Below, in pieces: positions 44,130-52,621 of a stretch of 64,000 bases of DNA. The stretch covers positions 22,372 to 86,371 of the forward strand of contig JAEEKX010000032.1 in the NCBI GenBank assembly GCA_016288655.1, given 5' to 3'. Below the pieces are notes generated by a model. The model worked only from the letters and a program-made list of their open reading frames with translations. It made no database searches and had not been told where the DNA came from. Origin of the DNA: Bacteroidales bacterium (lineage in GTDB: Bacteria; Bacteroidota; Bacteroidia; Bacteroidales; WCHB1-69). Position numbers and translations under genes: made by a program. Within the stretch, counting starts at the first letter, position 1. Every line of letters starts with the position of its first letter.

Positions 44130-44798
44130 ATGAAACAGATTCGTAACCTTGGTTTGGAAAACTCCATCTTCAACCAGTACATCGCCGAACTGCGCGACGA
44201 GATCATCCAGAAAGACCCCATTCGTTTCCGCCGCAACCTGGAACGGTTGGGCGAAATCTTCGCCTACGAGATCAGCAAGACCTTCACCTATCACCCTGTG
44301 GAGGTGACTACTCCGCTTGGCACCAAGACGATGCAGTTGATGCAAGAGCAGCCCGTGCTGGCCACCATCCTCCGCGCCGGCCTGCCGCTGCACCAGGGGA
44401 TGCTCAACATCTTCGACCACGCCGACAACGCCTTCATCTCCGCCTTCCGCAAGCACTATCCCGACGGCAGTTTCGACATCCAGGTAGGTTACATGTCCTC
44501 CCCCGACATGGAGGACCGCGTGCTGATCCTCTGCGACCCGATGCTCGCCAGCGGGCAATCGATGGTGTGCGCCTACAACGACATCCTGGCGCAGGGCAAG
44601 CCGAAATACATCCATGTGGTGTCGGTCATCGCCAGCACTTTCGGCGTGCAGTACCTCCACGACAACCTGCCCGACACCGACTGCACCATCTGGTTGGGAG
44701 CGGTCGATGACGAACTGACGGCGCAGTCGTACATCGTGCCCGGGTTGGGTGACGCGGGCGATCTCGCGTACGGGTGCAAGACCGACTCCGTGCTGTAA
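44130..44798 (+). CDS. upp: Uracil phosphoribosyltransferase
   Basis: 222 residues of the type I phosphoribosyltransferase fold. It converts uracil and PRPP to UMP (pyrimidine salvage). The PRPP-binding segment is VLILCDPMLASGQSM, and the C-terminal uracil-binding region reads AQSYIVPGLGDAGDLAYGCK, matching the conserved GLGDAGDR-type motif, with Leu where Arg is usual. LATILRAGLPLHQGML is another family signature. It lies 37 bases after the FemAB-like gene and may be cotranscribed. Confidence 0.93.
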   Translation: MKQIRNLGLENSIFNQYIAELRDEIIQKDPIRFRRNLERLGEIFAYEISKTFTYHPVEVTTPLGTKTMQLMQEQPVLATILRAGLPLHQGMLNIFDHADNAFISAFRKHYPDGSFDIQVGYMSSPDMEDRVLILCDPMLASGQSMVCAYNDILAQGKPKYIHVVSVIASTFGVQYLHDNLPDTDCTIWLGAVDDELTAQSYIVPGLGDAGDLAYGCKTDSVL

Positions 44799-44842
44799 GT
44801 CCGCGAATGCCTTAGTCGGACGATGGCCTTTTGTGCGCTGCG

Positions 44843-46858
44843 TTACTGGTGAATGAAAAGCCGGTTCGTGTTCGCGGCGCGGATGATGTATGCGCCTGGA
44901 GCATACGTCGATAGGTCGATAGTGGTTTCTGTTCCGTTGAATTCTGTGGCATAGAGCCGCTCGCCGTTGGCGTTCAAGAGTTCAATGTATGTGCAAACAG
45001 GTGCGGGAAATCTCACCGTGACGAACTCCGATGCGGGGTTGGGAAAAACGATGAAGCCGGGATCGGTTTGGGCCTCATGGATGCCGGCCAACCCATGGGC
45101 GTTGCGTGCCCGGGAAAATTCGGACGTGTTGTGTTGCGGGTCGATTGTCAAGGCGGTATAATAATCCTCCTCCCTCCCGTCAAGGAGCATTACCGACCAG
45201 CCCCCGAACATATCGGGGGTGGCGGAGCAAAGGTAGGTCATGCCTTCCCCGAAACCAGTCGGATCTGGATCGGATTTATATATCTGTATCTCACATTGTT
45301 GTGGATTGCGTGTATCCACTACGCCCACGATTCGCATCGCTCCGCATGACAACCCCACCCCCGTTATTTCAGGATAGTTCAGCAGGCCGTTGGCGCCTTC
45401 GTCGTCGTCACCTTCGTCGTTGGCGTTGACACCCGGGGCGAAGAGGTCGATGGCCAATCCCGCATTCTGGTAAAACGAGTTGCCGCTGATGAGGTTCTGC
45501 GTACACTCATGGTTGGTGATGTAAATCCCGCAGCCGCCGTTATGGGCGATGATGTTTCCCTCTTCGGGCGTGCCGCCGATCACGGTTTTCCGGGGACCTT
45601 GCGAGATGCGGATGCCGTCCATTCCATTCGGCAGAGGGTCGCCATCAATGTCCACGCCAATGCGGTTGCGCACGATGACGTTGCTGTCCGATGCCGTGAT
45701 GTTGATGCCGATCCCCATTTGCGCGTTGCCCGAAATCACATTTCCATCCATCCAATTCTTGTAGGAGATGCCGTCTATGATGATTCCGGAGGTGTTGGGA
45801 ACGGCGGTCTTTCCTGTTACATCAGTTCCTATATAATTGTTTTTCAGGATGTTATTATTCGTTCCATTATTATAGAAAAAGACGCCGTACCCCACATTCC
45901 CCGAAATGATGTTGCGCTCAGCGTCGCTATCTCCCCCCACGACATTTCCAAAAGCGCCGTCGTCGAAGAGGACGCCGTAGGTGTTGCCGATGGCGCGGGT
46001 TCCGGTGATGTCGGTGCCGATGTAGTTTCCGATGATGGTGTTGCCGGTGGCGCCCACGCCGAAGAGGGGCAGCCCGTAATCCGTGTTGCCAGAGATGACG
46101 TTGCGGGCGCCGGGGAGGGTCCCGCCAATGGTACAGGACTGTACCGCCCCTTCCATGCTCATGCCGTCGTAGTTGGGAACGGCCTGTGTGCCAGTGCGGT
46201 CTGTGCCGATGAGGTTGCCGCTCACGACGCAATGCTGCACATCCAGCAGACGGATTCCGATGTGCTGGTTGCCCGAAACGATGTTGCGGTCGGCCACGGT
46301 GTTTCCCCCGATGACCGCATTGTCGGAACCGGAGATGAACTCCAGCCCGATATCATTGCCCATGGCCGTGTTTCCGACCTCGTCAACTCCGATGTAACAA
46401 CCTGTAACAGAACAGTTTGTGGATTCGTAAAACTGCGCTCCTTTCGTGAACTGACGGATGTTCAGTCCTTTGAGGGCGCAGTTGGGTGACTGCAGGAACC
46501 TGAAGCCGTAATTCCTGACGTTCTGTCCGTCCAGTACGATCTCCGGACCTTCCGGATTGGTGTTGCCGACGGCGGCGGTCTGCGACGTGCCATCGATGAG
46601 CACGGAGACATTGGTCAAAATGGGTAGGTCGCTGCTCGGACTGATCACCCACACTCCAGTGCTGGTCTGATAGTTGGCGTCGGTTGTCGGAATGTTGAAT
46701 TCGATGGTGTGCGGGCCTGTCGTGCCGACACACATTTGCATGGCATACCGCAGCGATCCCGTGCCGCTGTCGTTGGTGTTGGTGACAGTATAGGTGGTCG
46801 CACTCAGCGTCGATGAAAATAGAACGGCCCATAGGGATAAAAGAAAAAACTTTCTCAT
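44843..46858 (-). CDS. Secreted right-handed beta-helix protein with T9SS type A signal (paralogue 2)
   Basis: 671 residues. The signal peptide ends near STLSA, followed by TYTVTNTNDSGTGSLRYAM, the N-terminal cap of many extracellular beta-helix proteins. The core is repeats of about 22-50 residues around NVISGN, GNLIGTDRTGT and GNYIGTDITGTRAIGN, typical of pectate-lyase or NosD-like helices. The final roughly 80 residues are a T9SS type A domain (FIVFPNPASEFVTVRF ... GAYIIRAANT). No catalytic site is evident, so it may be an adhesin or polysaccharide lyase. It lies 12 bases downstream of a paralogue on the same strand. Confidence 0.85.
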   Translation of the reverse strand: MRKFFLLSLWAVLFSSTLSATTYTVTNTNDSGTGSLRYAMQMCVGTTGPHTIEFNIPTTDANYQTSTGVWVISPSSDLPILTNVSVLIDGTSQTAAVGNTNPEGPEIVLDGQNVRNYGFRFLQSPNCALKGLNIRQFTKGAQFYESTNCSVTGCYIGVDEVGNTAMGNDIGLEFISGSDNAVIGGNTVADRNIVSGNQHIGIRLLDVQHCVVSGNLIGTDRTGTQAVPNYDGMSMEGAVQSCTIGGTLPGARNVISGNTDYGLPLFGVGATGNTIIGNYIGTDITGTRAIGNTYGVLFDDGAFGNVVGGDSDAERNIISGNVGYGVFFYNNGTNNNILKNNYIGTDVTGKTAVPNTSGIIIDGISYKNWMDGNVISGNAQMGIGINITASDSNVIVRNRIGVDIDGDPLPNGMDGIRISQGPRKTVIGGTPEEGNIIAHNGGCGIYITNHECTQNLISGNSFYQNAGLAIDLFAPGVNANDEGDDDEGANGLLNYPEITGVGLSCGAMRIVGVVDTRNPQQCEIQIYKSDPDPTGFGEGMTYLCSATPDMFGGWSVMLLDGREEDYYTALTIDPQHNTSEFSRARNAHGLAGIHEAQTDPGFIVFPNPASEFVTVRFPAPVCTYIELLNANGERLYATEFNGTETTIDLSTYAPGAYIIRAANTNRLFIHQ

Positions 46859-46870
46859 GCAGATATTGCT

Positions 46871-49486
46871 TTACTTGCTTTTTACGATTTTGAAAATCTT
46901 CACCTTTCCTTCTCTCGAAACGACGTTTATCCAATAGATTCCGCAAGCCAAGGCACTTAAGTCGATGCAGGTTGTGGGGGCTTCGGCTTTTTGGGTGAAA
47001 AGCAGTTGCCCACGGGCGTCGAAAATGCGGATTTCGTCGTACTGGGCACTCGCTTTCGTGTTCAGATAGACGTAGTGGAAGGTCGGGTTCGGCCACAGCG
47101 AGATCTCCGGCGCACGGGTTTCGGCGATGCCTACTGTGATGTTGCTGGCGGCGGAAAATTCGGAAGTGTTCCCGTCACGGTCCGTAGCGGTCGCAATGAT
47201 GAAATCAGACAGTTGGACGTCGTCGGTCTGCAGCCAGATGGTCCCGTCGGGGTAGGGGGTGATGGAGGTCAGGTATCGCTTGCCTTCGCGTGGGGTGAAG
47301 ATGGATTCCGCCGCATCGGAGGTGAAGAGTTCCACCGTCGCGCTCTCGGGGTCGGGCGTGTCCAAGTGCCCCGTGATTGTGGTGCGTCCAGTCGGATTGT
47401 CGTAAACGACGGACTCGATGACGGGGTAGTTCATCAGGTGGTTGCACCCGTCGTCGCTGTCGTTCGGGTCGTTGGCGTTCACTCCCCACGGAAAGATGTC
47501 GATGCCCGCGTATTGATTGTCGTGGATGGAGTTCCGAGAGATGCGGTTGTCGGTCGTGACGGCATCCATCAGGACCACGGCGGCGGAGTCGTTGTAGGCG
47601 ATGATGTTCCCGCCCGCTTCGCCGCCGATGAAGTTGCCGTGCGCGCCGTTACCGAGGAAGACGCCGCATGCGCCGTTGCCCAACGCTGTCTCTCCATCGC
47701 TGCCCACACCGATCTTGTTGCGGTAGAGCATGACGCTGTCGGCGCGGTCGGTGATCACCACCCCGAAGCCCGTGTTGGCGGAGACGACGTTGTCTTCGAT
47801 GGAGAGACGATGCACCAATGCGCTGACAATGATGCCGTTCTCATTCGGGAGTGCGGCAAGCCCTGTTCCATCCACCCCGATGTAATTTCCCACGATGCAG
47901 TTGCCTTCCGTCCCCAGGTCGGTCACTTCGATGCCGGCATATCGGTTGCCGGAGAAGATGTTGCGGTCGGCTGGGTCGGGGCCGCCGATGAGGTTGTTTT
48001 GGGCGTTGGCGGCCAGCATCAGACCGACGTCGTTGGGGATGGCGGCGGTGGCGTCCGCGTTCGTGCCGACGCGGTTGCCGCGGAAGACGTTCTCGTCGGT
48101 GCCGCGCGTCACGATAAAGAGACCGTAACTTCGATTTCCCGATAAGAGATTGTTTTCCATGATGTTGCGGTGGGATGAGCCGTCAACGCAGATGCCTGTG
48201 GCGTTGGGAATGGCGAAACTGCCCGTGGCGTCGGTGCCGATGTAGTTGCCCACGATGTTGTTGTCGGAGCAGTTTCCGTAATAGATGCAGCCGTAAATTT
48301 TGTGTCCGGAGATGACGTTGCGTTCGGCGGCGGTGTGTCCCCCGATGATGTTGTGTTTTCCTGTCGTATTGATTTCCACGCCATTGGCTTGCAGGGCGGT
48401 ATCCTGTGCGTCCACAAAACTGCGGGAGCCGTCGCGGTTCAGCCCGATGTAGTTCCCGCATACCACGTTGCTGTCGGAGGATTCAATGTAGATTCCGATT
48501 TCGCTGTTGGCGGAGATGATGTTGCGCTCGGCGGCGGTGCTCCCGCCGATCTGGTTGCGGTTGGCGTTGGTCATGACTACGATGCCGTGGTGGTTGCCCA
48601 AGGGGGCGTCGCCGGATACATCGACCCCGATGAAATTGCCGGAGATGACGTTGTCGGAGGTGCCGGCGCCGTCGAGGATGACGCCTCCGCTGGTGTTGCC
48701 GGAGATGATGTTGCGCGCGGTGGCGGTGCTCCCGCCGATGAGGTTGCCATAAGCCGCCGAAGTGAGGTATATGCCCTGCGTGTTGGGCACTGCCGCCGTT
48801 CCGAGCGCGTTGGTGCCGACACTGTTCCTCGCGAGGGTGTTGTCGTGGGCGCCGACGATGGCGACTCCGGCAGTTGTGTTGCCCGAGATGACATTTCCGG
48901 AGATGACGACGTTGTGGGCGTATTCGAAGGTGTAGCCGCCGTACGTCCCGCCCGACAGTCCGATGCCGAAGGCGTTGGGGAAGGGGAGTGTGCCCGTGGC
49001 GTCGATGCCGATGTGACAATCGGTTACGGTGCCGCCGTTGGCGCCGAAGAAGATGATGCCGTAGGTGAAGCCGCCGATGGCGAATCCCTTGACAGTGCAG
49101 TTGGCGCTGGCGATCCGGAAGCCCGCCTGTGCGTTGCCGCCGCGCCCGTCGAGTACAATCTCAGGGCCGTCGGGATTGGTGTTGCCGACGTTGGCCGTTT
49201 GTGTGGTGGCGTCGATGGTCACGTTGGCGTTGAAGAGAAGGTAGGGGAGGTCGGTCGGCACGGCGATGGTGAAAGTGCCTGTCTCCGCATCATAACCTTC
49301 GTCGCTCATGGGAATATTGAAGGTGATGTTGTGGTTTCCGGTAAAGCCGTTCGTGATGCCCGTCAGCGCTTCCCGCAGCGATCCCGTGCCGCTGTCGTTG
49401 GTGTTGGTGACTACGTAGGTATTAGAAAATACGTCCGTGGACATCAGGGTGAGGATGAGGAAAAGAAGCGGAAAGCGGACTCGCAT
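46871..49486 (-). CDS. Secreted right-handed beta-helix protein with T9SS type A signal (paralogue 1)
   Basis: 871 residues from the ATG at 49486 (MRVRFPLLFLILTLMSTDVFS signal peptide). The frame is open upstream to 49777, but that part crosses the promoter. The cap YVVTNTNDSGTGSLREAL and the repeats (RNIISGNTSGGVILDG, GNFIGVDVSGDAPLGN, GNYIGTDATGSFAIPN) mirror the downstream gene. It is longer by about four extra coils. The T9SS domain is ISLWPNPTFHYVYLNT ... GIYWINVVSREG. The pair forms a two-gene operon and arose by duplication. Confidence 0.85.
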   Translation of the reverse strand: MRVRFPLLFLILTLMSTDVFSNTYVVTNTNDSGTGSLREALTGITNGFTGNHNITFNIPMSDEGYDAETGTFTIAVPTDLPYLLFNANVTIDATTQTANVGNTNPDGPEIVLDGRGGNAQAGFRIASANCTVKGFAIGGFTYGIIFFGANGGTVTDCHIGIDATGTLPFPNAFGIGLSGGTYGGYTFEYAHNVVISGNVISGNTTAGVAIVGAHDNTLARNSVGTNALGTAAVPNTQGIYLTSAAYGNLIGGSTATARNIISGNTSGGVILDGAGTSDNVISGNFIGVDVSGDAPLGNHHGIVVMTNANRNQIGGSTAAERNIISANSEIGIYIESSDSNVVCGNYIGLNRDGSRSFVDAQDTALQANGVEINTTGKHNIIGGHTAAERNVISGHKIYGCIYYGNCSDNNIVGNYIGTDATGSFAIPNATGICVDGSSHRNIMENNLLSGNRSYGLFIVTRGTDENVFRGNRVGTNADATAAIPNDVGLMLAANAQNNLIGGPDPADRNIFSGNRYAGIEVTDLGTEGNCIVGNYIGVDGTGLAALPNENGIIVSALVHRLSIEDNVVSANTGFGVVITDRADSVMLYRNKIGVGSDGETALGNGACGVFLGNGAHGNFIGGEAGGNIIAYNDSAAVVLMDAVTTDNRISRNSIHDNQYAGIDIFPWGVNANDPNDSDDGCNHLMNYPVIESVVYDNPTGRTTITGHLDTPDPESATVELFTSDAAESIFTPREGKRYLTSITPYPDGTIWLQTDDVQLSDFIIATATDRDGNTSEFSAASNITVGIAETRAPEISLWPNPTFHYVYLNTKASAQYDEIRIFDARGQLLFTQKAEAPTTCIDLSALACGIYWINVVSREGKVKIFKIVKSK

Positions 49487-49509
49487 ATTATACCTAATAT
49501 TTATATCAG

Positions 49510-49517
49510 CAAAAGTA
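49510..49517 (-). promoter_or_regulatory. -7 box for the beta-helix gene pair
   Basis: TACTTTTG on the minus strand, 23 bases before the ATG at 49486. It supports that start. Confidence 0.5.
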
Positions 49518-49636
49518 CAAAAAAATTGTTTCATGGTGAAGGAAGGGGGAGAAAAAGAGAGAAATCCGTTGGTAGGATGTGGAAAAGGTGTGCAGAAAAA
49601 AATTATCAACAGTGTGTGTTGAGAATAAAAAAGTTG

Positions 49637-49776
49637 TATATTTGCCAGCATTTTTACGCAGGGTCTGAATCGGCTCGAATGACTTGTAACCCTTTCTGTG
49701 TCAAGGTTATAATAATTTGAAAAGAGGAATGGCTTTGCGTGGGATGTATGAAATTTATTACCAAATCTATCTAACA
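49637..49776 (+). promoter_or_regulatory. Promoter and leader of the rplC ribosomal cluster
   Basis: A -7 box TATATTTG is at 49637-49644. The following 130-base leader can form pairings such as AGGGT / ACCCT (near 49662 and 49690) or AACC-CTT / AAGGTT (near 49688-49710), which exclude each other. An autoregulatory r-protein leader is possible but unproven. Confidence 0.35.
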
Positions 49777-50406
49777 ATGTCAGGTTTAATAGGAAAAAAA
49801 ATTGGAATGACTAGCATCTACGATGCCTCCGGCAAGTGTGTGCCGTGCACAGTGATAGAGGCTGGTCCTTGCGTGGTCACGCAAGTCAAGACCGTTGAGA
49901 AGGACGGTTACAGTGCTATCCAATTGGGATACGACGAGAGAAAAGAGAAGAACACCCCGAAGCCTTTGAAGGGCCACTTCGCCAAGGCAGGTACCACGCC
50001 GAAGAAGATCTTGCGTGAGTTCACCCGTTTCGAGGAGGGTCACAAGAAGACTTTCGGCGAGGTGCTCGATGTCTCTGTCTTTGAGGAAGGCGAGTTCGTG
50101 GACGTCAGCGGCCTTTCGAAAGGTAAGGGCTTCCAGGGCGTTGTCAAGCGTCACGGTTTCGGCGGTGTGGGCGACAGCACGCACGGTCAGCACAACCGCT
50201 TGAGAGCCCCCGGTTCCATGGGTGCATCCTCCTACCCGTCACGCGTTCTTCCCGGAATGCGCATGGCCGGTCAGATGGGTCACGCCAAGGTGAAAGTGGC
50301 CAACCTTCCCATCCTCAAGATTGTGAAGGAGAAGAACATTCTCGTAGTTAAAGGTTCTGTTCCCGGAGCCAATGGTTCATATTTAATCATAGAAAGATGG
50401 AGCTAA
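49777..50406 (+). CDS. rplC: 50S ribosomal protein L3
   Basis: 209 residues: [20 protein letters not shown] at the start, then the loop [20 protein letters not shown] and [20 protein letters not shown], which enters the peptidyl-transferase region. The ATG at 49777 matches L3 N-termini. Upstream in-frame Met codons give a non-homologous extension. It is first in the cluster. rpsJ, which normally precedes it in the S10 operon, is not found. Confidence 0.97.
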   Translation: MSGLIGKKIGMTSIYDASGKCVPCTVIEAGPCVVTQVKTVEKDGYSAIQLGYDERKEKNTPKPLKGHFAKAGTTPKKILREFTRFEEGHKKTFGEVLDVSVFEEGEFVDVSGLSKGKGFQGVVKRHGFGGVGDSTHGQHNRLRAPGSMGASSYPSRVLPGMRMAGQMGHAKVKVANLPILKIVKEKNILVVKGSVPGANGSYLIIERWS

Positions 50407-51029
50407 AAGTTTATAAAATCGACGGCAGTGAGTCTGCCAAAACGGTCACGTTGGATGATAGAATCTTCAACGTGGAACCCAACGACCACGCAATCTGGTT
50501 GGATGTCAAGAACATATTGGCCAACAAACGTCAGGGTACCCACAACACGCTCGATCGCGCCACGGTTTCCGGAAGCACCCGCAAACTGAAGCGCCAGAAG
50601 GGTACCGGCGGCGCCCGTGCCGGCGGCATCAAATCGCCCACCATCCGCGGCGGTGCCACCGCTTTCGGCCCCCATCCCAGAGACTACAGCTTCAAGTTGA
50701 ACAAGAAAGTGAAACGCCTCGCCCGCTTCTCCGCCTTCTCCTACAAGGCCAAGGAAGAGAAGATCGTTGTGGTGGAGGACTTCGCCTTCGACGCCCCCAA
50801 GACCAAGGCCTTCCTCAACATTCTCAAGGCCTTCAACCTCCAGGACGCCAAGACGCTCACTCTGGTCAACGACAGCAACAAGAACGTCTTCTTGTCCAGC
50901 CGCAACCTCCAGCGTGCCAAGGTGATGAGATCCATCGACGCCAACACGTACGACGTGCTCAACGCCAACAACCTCATCATCTGCGAAAACAGCATCGCCG
51001 ACCTCAACAAAATGCTTGGCGAAGAGTAA
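50397..51029 (+). CDS. rplD: 50S ribosomal protein L4
   Basis: 210 residues. Start [12 protein letters not shown], then the extended loop [20 protein letters not shown] with KGTGGARAG that lines the exit tunnel, and [20 protein letters not shown]. The start overlaps the end of rplC by 10 bases, implying coupling. In Gammaproteobacteria L4 represses its own operon. Whether it does here is unknown. Confidence 0.96.
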   Translation: MELKVYKIDGSESAKTVTLDDRIFNVEPNDHAIWLDVKNILANKRQGTHNTLDRATVSGSTRKLKRQKGTGGARAGGIKSPTIRGGATAFGPHPRDYSFKLNKKVKRLARFSAFSYKAKEEKIVVVEDFAFDAPKTKAFLNILKAFNLQDAKTLTLVNDSNKNVFLSSRNLQRAKVMRSIDANTYDVLNANNLIICENSIADLNKMLGEE

Positions 51030-51055
51030 TTCATTAACTTCAAAAAAAAGAAACC

Positions 51056-51346
51056 ATGAGCGTAATCATAAAACCTATCATCAGCGAAAAACGCACCGCG
51101 GAGGCTGAGAAGTTCAACCGCTACGGCTTTCTCGTCGAACGGTCGGCCACCAAAACGCAGATCAAGCACGAAGTTGAGACCATCTATGGTGTCAAAGTGG
51201 TGAGAGTCAACACTATGGTCCAGCGTGGTAAGGACGCTTCCCGCTACACGAAGGCCGGTATGATCCAGGGCAGCAAGAGCACCCTCAAGAAGGCCACCGT
51301 GTTTCTGAGCAAAGACGACACAATCGATTTATACAGCAATATTTAA
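51056..51346 (+). CDS. rplW: 50S ribosomal protein L23
   Basis: 96 residues: MSVIIKPIISEKRTAEAEKF, then NRYGFLVERSATKTQIKHEV and VYGVKV-type core (IYGVKVVRVNTMVQRGK). It binds 23S rRNA at the tunnel exit and docks trigger factor and SRP. Gap to rplB is 7 bases. Confidence 0.96.
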   Translation: MSVIIKPIISEKRTAEAEKFNRYGFLVERSATKTQIKHEVETIYGVKVVRVNTMVQRGKDASRYTKAGMIQGSKSTLKKATVFLSKDDTIDLYSNI

Positions 51347-51353
51347 TTAGGTT

Positions 51354-52178
51354 ATGGCATTAAGAAAGTTCAAACCAGTAACTCCGGGGCAGCGCTTCAA
51401 ACAGATCAGCGCCTACGACGACATTACCACTGATAAACCGGAAAAAAGTTTATTGTGCCCCAGACCCAGCACGGGTGGTAGAAATAATAGTGGTAAGATG
51501 ACGATGCGGAACCGCGGTGGCGGTCACAAGAAGATGCTTCGTCTGATCGATTTCAAGAGAAACAAGGACAACATTCCGGCAACCGTGCACTCCATCGAGT
51601 ACGACCCGAACCGCTCCGCGCGCATCGCGCTGCTGTTCTACGCCGACGGTGAGAAACGCTACATCGTGGCTCCTCACGGTCTGAAGGTCGGCATGCAGGT
51701 TCTCTCCGGCTCCGGCGTCAGCCCGGACCTCGGCAACTGCCTGCCCCTCGGCGAGATCCCCCTCGGTACCGAAATCCACAACATCGAGATGAAACCCGGA
51801 CAGGGCGGCAAGATGGTACGCAGCGCTGGCGGTCACGCCCAGCTGATGTCCCGCGAAGGCAAGTACGCCGTCATCCGCATGCCCTCGGGCGAGACCCGTA
51901 TGATCCTCTGCGCCTGCCGCGCCACCATCGGCATCGTCTCCAACATCGACCACAGTCTCGAAGTCTCCGGCAAGGCCGGCAGAAGCCGTTGGCTGGGCTG
52001 GCGTCCGAGAGTCCGTGGCGTCGTCATGAACCCTGTCGATCACCCGATGGGCGGTGGTGAAGGCCGTGCTTCCGGCGGTCACCCGCGCTCACGCAAGGGC
52101 TTGCCGGCTAAGGGTTACAAGACCAGACATCCGAAGAAGAATTCCAGCAAGTACATCATCGAAAGAAGAAAAAAATAA
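51354..52178 (+). CDS. rplB: 50S ribosomal protein L2
   Basis: 274 residues of full length: [19 protein letters not shown], the [20 protein letters not shown] basic region, and the C-terminal [20 protein letters not shown] signature whose histidine is essential for subunit joining. It ends in a basic tail. Confidence 0.97.
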   Translation: MALRKFKPVTPGQRFKQISAYDDITTDKPEKSLLCPRPSTGGRNNSGKMTMRNRGGGHKKMLRLIDFKRNKDNIPATVHSIEYDPNRSARIALLFYADGEKRYIVAPHGLKVGMQVLSGSGVSPDLGNCLPLGEIPLGTEIHNIEMKPGQGGKMVRSAGGHAQLMSREGKYAVIRMPSGETRMILCACRATIGIVSNIDHSLEVSGKAGRSRWLGWRPRVRGVVMNPVDHPMGGGEGRASGGHPRSRKGLPAKGYKTRHPKKNSSKYIIERRKK

Positions 52179-52195
52179 CCTAAAGAGATAATACC

Positions 52196-52474
52196 ATGAG
52201 TCGTTCATTAAAAAAAGGACCGTTTATTCACTATAAACTCGAACAACGCGTGCTCGAAGCCCAGGCCTCCGGTAAGAAATCCACCATCAAGACGTGGTCC
52301 CGCGCTTCCATGATCTCTCCCGACTTCGTCGGCCTCACCATCGCAGTTCACAACGGCAACAAGTTCATCCCCGTCTATGTGACCGAGAACATGATTGGCC
52401 ACCGCCTCGGTGAGTTCTCCCCCACCCGCATCTTCCGCGGTCACGCCGGCCAGAAGGACAAGGGCAAGAAATAG
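52196..52474 (+). CDS. rpsS: 30S ribosomal protein S19
   Basis: 92 residues: [19 protein letters not shown], then [20 protein letters not shown] and [20 protein letters not shown]. The canonical next gene, rplV, is missing: a terminator and ileS follow instead, so the cluster ends here. Confidence 0.97.
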   Translation: MSRSLKKGPFIHYKLEQRVLEAQASGKKSTIKTWSRASMISPDFVGLTIAVHNGNKFIPVYVTENMIGHRLGEFSPTRIFRGHAGQKDKGKK

Positions 52475-52510
52475 TTTTTTTCTTCGATTTCCACAACATT
52501 ACGCATACCA

Positions 52511-52541
52511 ACGCGATGGGTATTCCCGTCGCGTTTTTTTT
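52511..52541 (+). terminator. Terminator after rpsS
   Basis: Stem ACGCGATGGG / CCCGTCGCGT (one G-T pair), loop TATT, followed by a run of T residues. It shows that the ribosomal transcription unit really stops after rpsS. Confidence 0.9.
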
Positions 52542-52588
52542 GTTTCAAGAAAATCAACTTTCCACTTCCGATTTTCACTATTTAATTG

Positions 52589-52596
52589 TATTTTTG
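52589..52596 (+). promoter_or_regulatory. -7 box for ileS
   Basis: TATTTTTG, 25 bases before the ATG at 52622. No T-box or other leader fits in the short spacer. Confidence 0.55.
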
Positions 52597-52621
52597 CAAG
52601 TTATTTCGCAATTCATTTAAT

